64,000 nucleotides of DNA from CAVSWT01 sp963731745 (lineage in GTDB: Bacteria; Bacteroidota; Ignavibacteria; Ignavibacteriales; Ignavibacteriaceae). Position 1 is the stretch's first letter, and each line of letters opens with the position of its first letter. This document shows, one piece after another, positions 44,668-53,967 of this stretch. The translations under genes were made by a program, and so were the position numbers. The notes under the pieces were generated by a model, which worked only from the letters and a program-made list of their open reading frames with translations, was not told the DNA's origin and did not search any database. Where the stretch lies: positions 186,001 to 250,000 of the forward strand of contig CAVSWT010000016.1 of the NCBI GenBank assembly GCA_963731745.1, in the 5' to 3' direction.

Positions 44668-45519
44668 TTAAACTCCAGAGTAAGCGCTAAAACCGCCGTC
44701 AACCGGAATAATTGTACCAGTAATAAATTTTGCAGAATCCGACAAAAGAAAAAGTGCCAACCCTTTCAATTCTTCAGGATCACCAAAACGCTGCATTGGA
44801 GTAAGACTAATAATTTTTTTTCCTCTTGCTGTGAGTTCACCAGTTTTTTCATCGGTTAATAAAAATCTATTTTGGTCGGTGAGAAAGAATCCCGGAGCAA
44901 TTGCATTAACTCTTACATTAACCCGAGCAAAATGCACGGCAAGCCACATTGTAAAATTATTTATTGATGCTTTTGCAGCGGAATATATTCCAACTTTTGT
45001 GAGCGGTTTATATGCACTCATTGAAGAAATATTTATTATCGATCCATATTTGTTTTTCACCATCAAATCTGAAAAGACTAAAGTCGGAAGCAACGACCCA
45101 ATAAAATTTACATCAATCACTTTTTTAATATCATTTAAATCCAAGCCGAAAAATGTACCTTCAAGATTATCTAAATTCTTTTCTTCCAAGTGTTCAATGG
45201 AGGCCGTTGCCTTAGGGAAATTCCCGCCGGCACAATTTATTAAAAAATCGATACCATTAAATTCTTTTACAATGTCTGATTTGATTTTTATAAGCGATTC
45301 TTTATCATTAACATCAGCCGAAAATCCTTTAGCTTTTATATTAAAGTTTTTTGTTACTTCTTCAGCTTTTCTTTCAACTTTCTCTTTTGATCTGCTGATC
45401 AAACCAAGGTTTACTCCGGCATTAGCCACCGCATCAACAAGTGCTGAGCCTATTCCTCCGGTTCCGCCGGTTATTATGCATGTTTTCCCTTTTAGTGAAG
45501 ATAAATCTAAAGCTTGCAT
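44668..45519 (-). CDS. uxuB: SDR-family D-mannonate oxidoreductase (fructuronate reductase)
   Basis: A protein of 283 aa with the SDR fold: NAD(P) site IITGGTGGIGSALVDA, NCAGG, the active-site Tyr-Lys in IYSAAKASINN and NAIAPGFFLTDQNRFLLTDE, the stretch typical of the SDR-type UxuB of Firmicutes and Bacteroidota. It converts fructuronate to mannonate (or the reverse), joining the UxaE product to the KDG branch. It starts 22 bases after uxaE. This differs from the unrelated UxuB of Escherichia coli. Confidence 0.85.
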   Translation of the reverse strand: MQALDLSSLKGKTCIITGGTGGIGSALVDAVANAGVNLGLISRSKEKVERKAEEVTKNFNIKAKGFSADVNDKESLIKIKSDIVKEFNGIDFLINCAGGNFPKATASIEHLEEKNLDNLEGTFFGLDLNDIKKVIDVNFIGSLLPTLVFSDLMVKNKYGSIINISSMSAYKPLTKVGIYSAAKASINNFTMWLAVHFARVNVRVNAIAPGFFLTDQNRFLLTDEKTGELTARGKKIISLTPMQRFGDPEELKGLALFLLSDSAKFITGTIIPVDGGFSAYSGV

Positions 45520-45541
45520 GTTTTTAACTCCCTTTTATTGA

Positions 45542-47083
45542 TTAAATATTTTTTTCAAAAGGAGCTAAATGTTTTCTAAAGTGATTATACAAAAATTCAT
45601 CATATAATTCTTCATTTGCCTTTAAACATTTATAAACTTCTTCTCTAAAAATATATTGATTATTTGAATCTCTATCGGTGAGCACTTTACCAAAAGTTAC
45701 GTGAAGTATTTGTCTCACATTCAGATCATCAAAAAGTCCGACTAATTCATTATCCTTATATTCTTTTGCTGGTTTTACTTTCTTAATATCAGCCGACACG
45801 TGATAAGTCTTCTTTTCCTGATCATAAAGTCCGACACAATAATCAAGTATCTTTCTAAACAGATCAGGCTGCTTTGCTGCTACAACTTTAATTGCTTCAA
45901 GGTAACTTGTCCCGGCAGTTTTAACATGATCAACAATATTTTGATGTTCTGCTATTATATCATAAACACTAAATTTATCGCTGCCGGAGTGAAGACTAAT
46001 TTTATAGTTACCAAAATATTCTGTTATTGCAGCATGTTTATCAAAATCCTTTCTGAATACATTTAAATCACCTTTATAATCAATTCCTTTTTCAAAATCA
46101 CCGATAAATCTGGGTGCAAGACTAACAAATTTCACATCCTTTCTTGTCAATTCATTAACAACAAAGTAATGATCAAAAGGAGAAGTTACGGTGTCAGTTT
46201 CATCAATCGAAATCTCAACTTCAGAATCGTAATTATCAATAGAAGCCAGATGTTTATACATTTTTTGCGCTTGAAGAACCACACCAAAGTATTTTAATAC
46301 AGCAGATAGTATTTCTCTTTTAGAAGGTGAAATTGTAAATGAACTGCTGATCTTTATTTCTTTGTTTTCGTATCGTTTCAGCAATTGATCATAAGTCTCA
46401 TTGTATTTGTCCCAGGGCAGATTCTTAATTTTTTCTTCTACATCACTATCACTCATTTTCTCTACACCCGGAACAACATGATCACTCGGATCAAATGTGA
46501 ACATGGTAAATCCTGCTGCAACCAATCTATCAATATCTTCAATGGTTTTTAAGTGATCTGCATCCGCCCCAAAACCTTCAACATAATTTTCCTGGAACAC
46601 TGCCCAAATTGCCGCACCCATAATATCATCCGGATTACGTTCGGTTCTTGTCATTTCTCTTATTGATTGCTGAGCAAGTATAACTCCAATCTTTCTGTTT
46701 TTTATTGCTTTAAGATGCCCGGGATTTGCAAGACCTATTCTATCTCCAAAGCCGTAAGAATAATTCAGACCTATAACTTTTGGTTTTGTAAATTCAAAAT
46801 ACTGCTGCAGTGCTTTAGCATTTTCATTTGTAGTCGGACATTCTTTAATTAATAATGATTGATCTAGATTATGATCCGAAATTTTTTGCCCGGTGAAATT
46901 TTTAGAGATATCATTTTCCTCATTGGAAATGATATATAGAAATTTTTCAAAATTTTTCTTTCCCAACAGCAATACAGTTCCATCTAAATCATTAACAGAC
47001 TTTTCATATACTTTAACATTCTCTTTCGAAATCTTAAAATCAGTAAAATCTAATTCACCGCCCTTAACGTTTGTACTTTTCAT
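45542..47083 (-). CDS. uxaE: D-tagaturonate epimerase (UxaE-like)
   Basis: A protein of 513 aa. The signature reads YSYGFGDRIGLANPGHLKA, then REMTRTERNPDDIMGAAIWA and GFGADADHLKTIED, the conserved metal-binding surroundings of the UxaE family. UxaE interconverts tagaturonate and fructuronate, bypassing the separate UxaB/UxaA route for galacturonate. It is followed closely by the SDR mannonate oxidoreductase. Uronate isomerase (UxaC), which would supply tagaturonate, is not within the window. Confidence 0.88.
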   Translation of the reverse strand: MKSTNVKGGELDFTDFKISKENVKVYEKSVNDLDGTVLLLGKKNFEKFLYIISNEENDISKNFTGQKISDHNLDQSLLIKECPTTNENAKALQQYFEFTKPKVIGLNYSYGFGDRIGLANPGHLKAIKNRKIGVILAQQSIREMTRTERNPDDIMGAAIWAVFQENYVEGFGADADHLKTIEDIDRLVAAGFTMFTFDPSDHVVPGVEKMSDSDVEEKIKNLPWDKYNETYDQLLKRYENKEIKISSSFTISPSKREILSAVLKYFGVVLQAQKMYKHLASIDNYDSEVEISIDETDTVTSPFDHYFVVNELTRKDVKFVSLAPRFIGDFEKGIDYKGDLNVFRKDFDKHAAITEYFGNYKISLHSGSDKFSVYDIIAEHQNIVDHVKTAGTSYLEAIKVVAAKQPDLFRKILDYCVGLYDQEKKTYHVSADIKKVKPAKEYKDNELVGLFDDLNVRQILHVTFGKVLTDRDSNNQYIFREEVYKCLKANEELYDEFLYNHFRKHLAPFEKNI

Positions 47084-47160
47084 CTTATTGCCTCATTAAC
47101 TTTTATGAATTTAATTTTAATACAAATAACAATATTCATTTAAATAATTATCAAGTTAGT

Positions 47161-48480
47161 TTAATTACTAACCGGATTTAAATTTTCATCCAGAGGAGTC
47201 ATATTAGGCATAAGTAAATGAACGCCTCCTAAGATAATTAAATACATAGAGCCCGCGATTAAAAAGGCCCAAAAATAGCCACTGTTATTTGCTTGATCTA
47301 AAACTGTCCCAAGAATTTTATCACCTAACATTCCAGCCACTGCCCCGATCATTCCGCCGATACCAACTACGGATGCAGTAGCTTTTTTAGGGAATACATC
47401 TGAAACAAGTGTGAAAATATTTGCTGACCAAGCTTGATGGCCTGCTGTGCCAAGACCGATAAGAAAAACTGCAATCCACTCATTATCGGTAACCGCTACA
47501 AAGCTTACGGGGAGAATAATAAGTGCACAAATTAATAAAGTTATTTTTCTAGCTTTGTTTGTTGTCCATCCCTTCTTCATGAATGCACCCGATAAATAAC
47601 CACCTAATATGCTGCCGCCGTCAGCCATTATATACATTATAAAAAATGGGATCGCAATGTTATTAAGGTCAACGCCAAATTGTGCATATAAAAATTTAGC
47701 ACCCCAAAACAGATAAAACCACCAAACAGCATCTGTTACCTTAGCTAATCCAAATGCCCAGGTTTGACGTTTAGGCAGTACACTTCTCCAAGGCAGTTTT
47801 TCGGTGTTCTCTAAAACTGAATCAGATTGGATGTATATCAATTCCTCTTTAGATAATTTTGGGTGGTCTTCAGGCCGCTTATAAAAACGAAGCCATAAAA
47901 GAACCCACAGTGAACTTAATCCGCCTGTAATAAGAAACGGAATTTGCCAGTTATCTCCATTTTCTGAAACAATGGCGGCAACAATGAATGGTGCGGTTAT
48001 CGCTCCAATGCTTGTGGCAGCATTAAATATTCCAGTTGCTAAAGCCCTCTCTTTTTTAGGGAACCATTCTCCAACCGTTTTTATTGCAGCAGGAAAATTG
48101 CCTGACTCGCCAAAACCAAGTCCGAATCTTGCGAGGGAAAATCCTATTACACTAAAAGCTGGCCGAACCGCAGCGTGGAGCATTCCAAAAATACTCCATA
48201 TTCCAATTGATAAAGTATAACCTTTCTTAGTGCCAAGCCTATCTATTATACTACCCATTGTTAACATGCCAATAGCGTAAGCGGCTTTAAAGGCAATCTG
48301 AATATTTGCATAATCAGTATTCGTCCAATTAAACAACTTGGAAAGAGTTGGTGCAAGTACGCCAATAATACTTCTATCAAAATAGTTAACCGACGTAGCG
48401 TAGAATACTAAAGCAAGAATTGTCCATCTGTATCTTCCAACTTTTGAAGCTGATCCCATAATTTTTTCTTCTTTAGCCAT
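47161..48480 (-). CDS. MFS hexuronate transporter (ExuT-like)
   Basis: A protein of 439 aa with 12 predicted helices. It matches the anion:cation symporter MFS group: FYATSVNYFDRSIIGVLAPT, RFGLGFGESGNFPAAIKTVGEW and MGAAVA-like loops. The group includes ExuT, which imports galacturonate and glucuronate with protons. AGAGGG precedes the ATG. It lies between uxaE and the KDPG aldolase gene, so uronate import is the natural role. Confidence 0.87.
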   Translation of the reverse strand: MAKEEKIMGSASKVGRYRWTILALVFYATSVNYFDRSIIGVLAPTLSKLFNWTNTDYANIQIAFKAAYAIGMLTMGSIIDRLGTKKGYTLSIGIWSIFGMLHAAVRPAFSVIGFSLARFGLGFGESGNFPAAIKTVGEWFPKKERALATGIFNAATSIGAITAPFIVAAIVSENGDNWQIPFLITGGLSSLWVLLWLRFYKRPEDHPKLSKEELIYIQSDSVLENTEKLPWRSVLPKRQTWAFGLAKVTDAVWWFYLFWGAKFLYAQFGVDLNNIAIPFFIMYIMADGGSILGGYLSGAFMKKGWTTNKARKITLLICALIILPVSFVAVTDNEWIAVFLIGLGTAGHQAWSANIFTLVSDVFPKKATASVVGIGGMIGAVAGMLGDKILGTVLDQANNSGYFWAFLIAGSMYLIILGGVHLLMPNMTPLDENLNPVSN

Positions 48481-48557
48481 TAGACCCTCTTATTTATAAT
48501 GATTGAATAATTAATTTCAAATTAAACTTTTGTGAATCGCAGCTTCGTTTCTTTAAT

Positions 48558-49196
48558 TTATTTATTCTTCATGCTATTAACAAATGTTACAGCATTTTGT
48601 GTAAGCTGGCTATAATTTTCTGCTTCAATAGCTTTTTTATCTAGTAATGCAGATCCGATTCCTACAGCGCAGGCACCAGCCATAATCCAATCCCCGGCGT
48701 TTGTTAGATTAACACCTCCAGTAGGCATTAATTTTAAATGCGGAAGGGGCGCTAATACTCCTTTAAAGAATGCCATGCCAACAACGTCGGCGGGAAAAAC
48801 TTTTATGACATCTGCACCAGCTTCAAATGCTGTTTGGATTTCAGTTGGAGTAAAACATCCGGGCATTGCAGGAACATCATGTTGATGAGCAGTATCAATA
48901 ATTTCTTTTTTGAAGATTGGTGAAACAACAAACTTTGCTCCAGCGCTAATGGCATCGGAAGCCATCTGCTTGTTTATTACAGAACCGACACCGACCAATA
49001 TCTCTTCACCCATTAATTTGGATAAACTTTCTATTGATTGCAAAGCACCAGGAGTCGTCATAGTTATTTCAATTGCAGATACGCCGCCTTTATAAATTGC
49101 ATCTACAACTTTTTTTAACTTATCTGAGTTAGACATTCTAACGACTGCCACAGCCTTCAATTCAAAAATTTTATTTAAAATTTCTTGTTTAGACAT
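48558..49196 (-). CDS. eda: KDPG / 4-hydroxy-2-oxoglutarate aldolase
   Basis: A protein of 212 aa. It has the class I aldolase barrel with the Schiff-base lysine in GADVIKVFPADVVG, ILVGVGSVIN near the catalytic Glu side, and the C-terminal LMPTGGVNLTN phosphate-binding loop. It cleaves KDPG from KdgK to pyruvate and glyceraldehyde-3-phosphate. It starts one base after the stop of the CE8 gene, so the two are translationally close. Confidence 0.93.
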   Translation of the reverse strand: MSKQEILNKIFELKAVAVVRMSNSDKLKKVVDAIYKGGVSAIEITMTTPGALQSIESLSKLMGEEILVGVGSVINKQMASDAISAGAKFVVSPIFKKEIIDTAHQHDVPAMPGCFTPTEIQTAFEAGADVIKVFPADVVGMAFFKGVLAPLPHLKLMPTGGVNLTNAGDWIMAGACAVGIGSALLDKKAIEAENYSQLTQNAVTFVNSMKNK

Positions 49197-49197
49197 A

Positions 49198-50223
49198 TTA
49201 TAGTTTCTTATTATTGTTTGAGTTTAATTTTTTATCTAATGAATTTAATTCTTCCACAGGATCCCATTTATTATTAAAAGTCCACTGAACGGTGATATCT
49301 TTTGGTTCCGGTTTTCCTTTAGCTTCATTTAAATTGTTTGCAAACCATTGAAAATTATTTCCCAGGCTATTACAATTATAATAATAAACTCTTTTGCCCC
49401 ATTTTAGTTCTCTTGGGGGATTTGATTTTGAAAAATAAATATTAGTATCAGCCATATTTTTTGAGAAGGTACAGTCTAACAAATAAAATTGAGAATCTTT
49501 ATGAAATCTTCCTAAAGGAAAATTTGAAACTCCATCAAAGAAAGAATTTTTTATAACAAATTTTTGATCTTTATTCGCATTGCCATCATGCCAGATAGAT
49601 GCTGAAAGATTGTGGCCAAAAAATTTGCAATCATCTACGAAGCAATAACCTCTCGGGCAAACATAGTCTACATAACCTTCAAAATAACATTTACGATGGT
49701 AATACATTCCGTCATCTGTATTCCATAGACTAAGAGTATCACCGCCGTCTGCTATAATATTGCAATTGTCTATTATTATTTTTGTTACACCCATAGAGCC
49801 TCTTATGGCAAATTGATGCCCCGTGTTTCCATACAATCTTCCGAAATCATTGTAGACAGTTAAGTTTTTCAAAATTAAATTTGAAACGTTATTTTTTATA
49901 TTCACAACAGCTGCCCCGTAATCATCAGGATGATTGTTTCTCCAATTTTCTCTAAGCTCTGCATAAACAATTCTCGTGCTGTCCTTATCTTCTCCAATTA
50001 ACACAATATTATTTCTTTCAATAAAAAGTTTTTCATTATACAAACCATTTTTTATAAATATGATAACTTGATTATTATTATCAGAAGGTATCGCGTTTAT
50101 AGCATCTTGAATGGATGTAAAATCTCCCGTTCCATTTTTAGAGACAACATAATCTGCATTAAATCCCAATGCAATTGAGCAAAAAATTAAAGAGAACAAT
50201 ACTAAAGGATAAAAATTCTTCAT
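49198..50223 (-). CDS. Divergent CE8-family pectinesterase
   Basis: A protein of 341 aa with a signal peptide (MKNFYPLVLFSLIFCSIALG) and the CE8 beta-helix: DAINAIPSDNNNQVIIFIKN, HQFAIRG for the QAVAL motif, GGDTL in place of the usual QDTL, VDYVCPRG for DFIFG, and LGRFHKD for LGRPW. Both catalytic Asp and the Arg are kept, but the Gln of QDT is replaced by Gly, and a residue is inserted. It removes methyl esters from pectin, or may have shifted specificity. No type IX tail is present. Confidence 0.82.
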   Translation of the reverse strand: MKNFYPLVLFSLIFCSIALGFNADYVVSKNGTGDFTSIQDAINAIPSDNNNQVIIFIKNGLYNEKLFIERNNIVLIGEDKDSTRIVYAELRENWRNNHPDDYGAAVVNIKNNVSNLILKNLTVYNDFGRLYGNTGHQFAIRGSMGVTKIIIDNCNIIADGGDTLSLWNTDDGMYYHRKCYFEGYVDYVCPRGYCFVDDCKFFGHNLSASIWHDGNANKDQKFVIKNSFFDGVSNFPLGRFHKDSQFYLLDCTFSKNMADTNIYFSKSNPPRELKWGKRVYYYNCNSLGNNFQWFANNLNEAKGKPEPKDITVQWTFNNKWDPVEELNSLDKKLNSNNNKKL

Positions 50224-50303
50224 GAGAAATAAATGATTAGATTATAAAAAAATTTGAATTTTAAGGGATCTTAGGTAAATAGAAATTATCAAATGTATAT
50301 CGA

Positions 50304-51341
50304 TTATGCAACTTCAGTTATCAATCCTTTATCAGTGTTAACAAGCAGGCGAGTTGGGAGTACAATGTTTTGTGGTTCAAATTTATTCGGCGCTTTAATC
50401 ATTTGTATTAATAATTTAAAAGCCTGCTGGCCTAGTTCTACGGCAGGCTGTTCAACGAAATTAAAAACCGAAGGGATATACATATTATAAGGATTTATCC
50501 CAAAACATGTAACTTCAATGTCCTCAGGAATTCTAATCCCAAGTTCCTGGGCCGCATTATAGATTCCTAGTGCTCCTGGATATGTTGCTGCAAGAATATA
50601 TTCCGGAAAATTTTTTTTATCAAATATTTTCAAAAATCCTTTGTAGCCATCCTCTTCGCTGAAACCGCCTTCAACAATCCACTTCGAATTAACCGGCATG
50701 CCGAATTGATTCATTGCTTCAAGAAATCCCTCTTCACGCGCTTTACCAATATTAATATGCTGGAATCCGCCTATGTGAGCTATTTTTTTATAGCCCTTCT
50801 TTAATGCATACATAGTTGCCGAATATGCACCGCCTTTATCATCAACAGTAACACTGGAAATTCCCTCGATTGGAGGAACTCTATCAATAAAAACAATAGG
50901 TGCACCTTGATGTAATACTCTTTCAAAAATTCCTAGATCCTGAGAGTCCTGTGTTATAGAAACGATAAGACCATCAACACGCATTGACAGTAAAGACAAT
51001 ATGTGCTTTTTTTCTCTTTGCTCCTGTTCTTGAGAAACAGTCAGAACCGTTTCATAATTATTTTCAAAAGCGATATCATAAATTGCTTCGATAATAGAAG
51101 CAAAAAATAAATGAGCAATTTTCGGAATTACAAGACCTATTGTATTTGAATGCCTTGAAGATAAATTTCTTGCCATCAAATTAGGCATATATCCTAATTT
51201 TTCTGCAAGATCTTTTACTTTAGCTTTAGTAGCCGGAGAAATATCAGGATGATCTCTTAAAGCTTTTGAGATAGTTACCTTAGAAACTTTAAGTTTTTTT
51301 GCAAGGTCATCCAACTTAATAGGTCTTTTTTTGTACATCAT
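50304..51341 (-). CDS. LacI-family transcriptional regulator
   Basis: A protein of 345 aa. The N-terminal DNA-binding helix-turn-helix and hinge read KLDDLAKKLKVSKVTISKAL, then MARNLSSRHSNTIGLVIPK, the LacI pattern. The remaining periplasmic-binding-like domain binds a sugar or sugar-acid effector. It lies in the middle of the pectin locus next to CE8 and the KdgK-like gene and probably represses or tunes it. I could not find clear matching operators. Confidence 0.92.
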   Translation of the reverse strand: MMYKKRPIKLDDLAKKLKVSKVTISKALRDHPDISPATKAKVKDLAEKLGYMPNLMARNLSSRHSNTIGLVIPKIAHLFFASIIEAIYDIAFENNYETVLTVSQEQEQREKKHILSLLSMRVDGLIVSITQDSQDLGIFERVLHQGAPIVFIDRVPPIEGISSVTVDDKGGAYSATMYALKKGYKKIAHIGGFQHINIGKAREEGFLEAMNQFGMPVNSKWIVEGGFSEEDGYKGFLKIFDKKNFPEYILAATYPGALGIYNAAQELGIRIPEDIEVTCFGINPYNMYIPSVFNFVEQPAVELGQQAFKLLIQMIKAPNKFEPQNIVLPTRLLVNTDKGLITEVA

Positions 51342-51373
51342 GATAATTTATTAATATTTAAATATTGAAATAA

Positions 51374-52403
51374 TTATCGCTCGACTCTACCCGAACCGCT
51401 TCCTTTGGCAAGTTTTTGAACTTCATCAATCGAAACAAGATTAAAATCGCCTGGTATTGTTTGTTTTAAGCAAGAAGCCGCAGTTGCAAATTCGAGTGCT
51501 TGTTTTGTGTCTTCCAATTTTAATAATCCATAAATTAATCCGCTGGCAAATGAATCTCCGCCTCCAACTCTATCAATTATCTGCACATCATAAATTCTTG
51601 AACGGTAAGGTTCTTTACAATCTTTATCATCGTGAAGCAGAGCGCTCCAGCCGTTTCTTGAAGCTGAATAACTTTCTCTTAAAGTTATTGCAACTGTTTT
51701 AAAATTGAATTTTTTCTTTTAAATCTTTGGCTAGATTGAAATAACCTTTTTCATCTAATTCTGCTCCTTCAACATTAGTCGAGGCTGCTTTGAATCCTAA
51801 ACTTTTTTCAGCATCTTCTTCATTTGCAATGCAGACATCTACATAATCCATTAGCGGAATCATAACTGCTTGAGCTTCTTTTGTGGTCCAAAGTTTTGCT
51901 CGATAATTTAGATCAGCACTAATTGTAACCCCAAGTTTTTTAGCGGCATCGCAGGCGGCTTTTAAGGTTTGTTGTGCATCTTTACCTAATGCTGGGGTAA
52001 TACCCGTCCAGTGAAACCATTTAGCATCTTTGAATACTTCATTCCAATCAAGTTCGTCCACCTTTAAAGTAGTTACAGCAGACCCGGATCTATCATAAAT
52101 AACTTTGCTTGCTCTTTGACTTGCGCCGGTTTCCAAAAAATAAATTCCTACCCTGTCACCGCCGCGAATAATATAATCTTCTCTAACACCATATTTCCTC
52201 AATGAATTTACGGCAGATTGCCCGATCTCATGTTTAGGCAGCTTTGAAATGAAGTATGAATCAAAACCATAATTAGCTAGAGAGACAGCAACATTTGCTT
52301 CGCCGCCGCCGTAATTAACATCAAATAAATTAGTCTGCACGAATCGACTGAAGCCAGGAGTAGACAACCTTAACATTATTTCACCAAATGTCACAACCTT
52401 CAT
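51374..52403 (-). pseudogene. Second KdgK-like PfkB kinase, broken by a +1 frameshift
   Basis: The first frame gives 234 aa ending LAKDLKEKIQF and a stop. Between the two open frames the sequence still codes (FKTVAITLRESYSASRNGWS and LLHDDKDCKEPYRSRIYDV), then continues into IIDRVGGGDSFASG, the PfkB ATP site. Removing one A from the six-A run (51710-51715 on the plus strand) restores a protein of 342 aa, standard for KdgK. Either the gene is newly dead or the base is an assembly error. The intact kdgK at 43458 would cover its role. Confidence 0.8.
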
Positions 52404-52420
52404 GTTTATAAAATCTCCTT

Positions 52421-53935
52421 TTATTTTTGATTATTAGATTTCAACATTAACCAATGAAATAAATTTCTTCCTGCTTTATAATTCTGAAACTCAGCGGGTA
52501 ATTTTCTATTATCAAAATATTCATTATAAAGCCATGGGTCCCCCACTGCAAAAACAAAACCTTTGCCATATTCAGAACCTGCCATAATTGTGTTACCGTC
52601 TGATTTTAAAATAGGATATGCTTTGCCTGATAATTTTAATGTACTTAATTCTTTTAAATAAATTTTATATACTGTTTCAAATATGGGATGATCCGGAAAT
52701 GTTTCGAATGCACCCATGTCAAATTTATTTCCAGTAACTCTGTTTTTGCTATCGCCGTTGAAATGAATTCCAAATACTTCGGATAAATTATTTAAATGTT
52801 CAAATTCACAATTAGCACTATCATTAGCCATCAAAACCAAGATACCGCCTTTGTTAACCCAATTTTTAATATTATTAATTGAAGCCTGATCAATATAATG
52901 CGGATCTTTTGTTTCTGCCGGAGTATCGGGGTCAACAATTATATAAATATCTAGTTTATTTAAATTATCCGGAGTCGGTGCGGTATCAATCTCACTTAAT
53001 TCAGCATTCATATAAGTTAAGGTATTTCCTAATTCAGAAAAGCCTGAATTGGTTGTATCCTCCCAAATGTAATGAAATCTTTTTTCTTTACCTTCCTTAT
53101 CTTTTTTCCATTCATTGTTAAAATAATAATCCAGGCCAATTACTTTATTTAAATCTTTATTGAATAAAATTTTATTTGAGAGGTATTTTTTAAGAGCGAT
53201 ATCTGATTCTTTTAAGCCGTCAACAACCAGGCCGGCAATTGTAAATGCGCCATACTGATTGAAATGAGTATTGTCCTCTTTGCCTTCCGGAAGCCTTGTA
53301 TATTTATTTGCCGGAACCCAAAGAAATATTTTTTTTGTTTTATCTTCACCAAGCTGGTTGAATAACTTTTTGCTGCTTTTATACAAATCGATTAAAGGAA
53401 CCTTTGCTTCCTTTGCCACCTCTCTAACCGCCTGGGTATAATCGCCATGTGTATCAACCAGTTTTCCAGATTTATCAAATTTTCTTCTATTAACCGGGGT
53501 TAATAAAATTGGAATTGCACCTTTCTCTTTACTTTCATCAACAAACTTTTTAAGGTTTGTTTTAAAAGTTGAATGAGGATCAGCATATCTGGTGGAATCT
53601 TTTACCTTCTCATCATTATGCCCAAACTGAATAAATACATAATCGCCTTTTTTAAGTTTGTGATATACAGTTTTCCACTTACCCTCATCTATAAAACTTT
53701 TTGTGCTTCTTCCATTAACAGCATGATTTTCAATTAAAACTTTGTCATTGAAATATGCGGGGAACAATTGTCCCCAGCCTCTCTCCGGATTATCAGCAAG
53801 AGGTTTATCAGCCATTGTGGAATCACCAATCATGTATACTTTTACTTCTTCATGGCCTCTAAAAAATGCAGTAAGGATTACACTTATGAATAATAGAATA
53901 AAAAATTTTATTGAGAATTTATTTTTCATCATCAT
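52421..53935 (-). CDS. CE12 rhamnogalacturonan acetylesterase with a C-terminal glutamine-amidotransferase-like domain
   Basis: A protein of 504 aa. A signal peptide is followed by an SGNH hydrolase (about 30-250) with block I GDSTMAD (catalytic Ser), NGRST, GHNDEK and the C-terminal DNTHFNQYGA (Asp, His). This is the CE12 pattern that deacetylates rhamnogalacturonan. Residues about 265-500 form a second, DUF4350-like (class I glutamine amidotransferase-fold) domain, with IYIIVDPDTPAETKD and VNKGGILVLMAN, probably structural or binding. The partner GH105 gene lies upstream by 32 bases. Confidence 0.85.
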   Translation of the reverse strand: MMMKNKFSIKFFILLFISVILTAFFRGHEEVKVYMIGDSTMADKPLADNPERGWGQLFPAYFNDKVLIENHAVNGRSTKSFIDEGKWKTVYHKLKKGDYVFIQFGHNDEKVKDSTRYADPHSTFKTNLKKFVDESKEKGAIPILLTPVNRRKFDKSGKLVDTHGDYTQAVREVAKEAKVPLIDLYKSSKKLFNQLGEDKTKKIFLWVPANKYTRLPEGKEDNTHFNQYGAFTIAGLVVDGLKESDIALKKYLSNKILFNKDLNKVIGLDYYFNNEWKKDKEGKEKRFHYIWEDTTNSGFSELGNTLTYMNAELSEIDTAPTPDNLNKLDIYIIVDPDTPAETKDPHYIDQASINNIKNWVNKGGILVLMANDSANCEFEHLNNLSEVFGIHFNGDSKNRVTGNKFDMGAFETFPDHPIFETVYKIYLKELSTLKLSGKAYPILKSDGNTIMAGSEYGKGFVFAVGDPWLYNEYFDNRKLPAEFQNYKAGRNLFHWLMLKSNNQK

Positions 53936-53967
53936 TTATATATTTGATTAATTATTATTAATTCATT

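Noticed and set aside
51374..52403. Two separate genes for the KdgK-like kinase
   Set aside because: The sequence between them is coding in one frame and joins to a standard PfkB protein with a single-base change.
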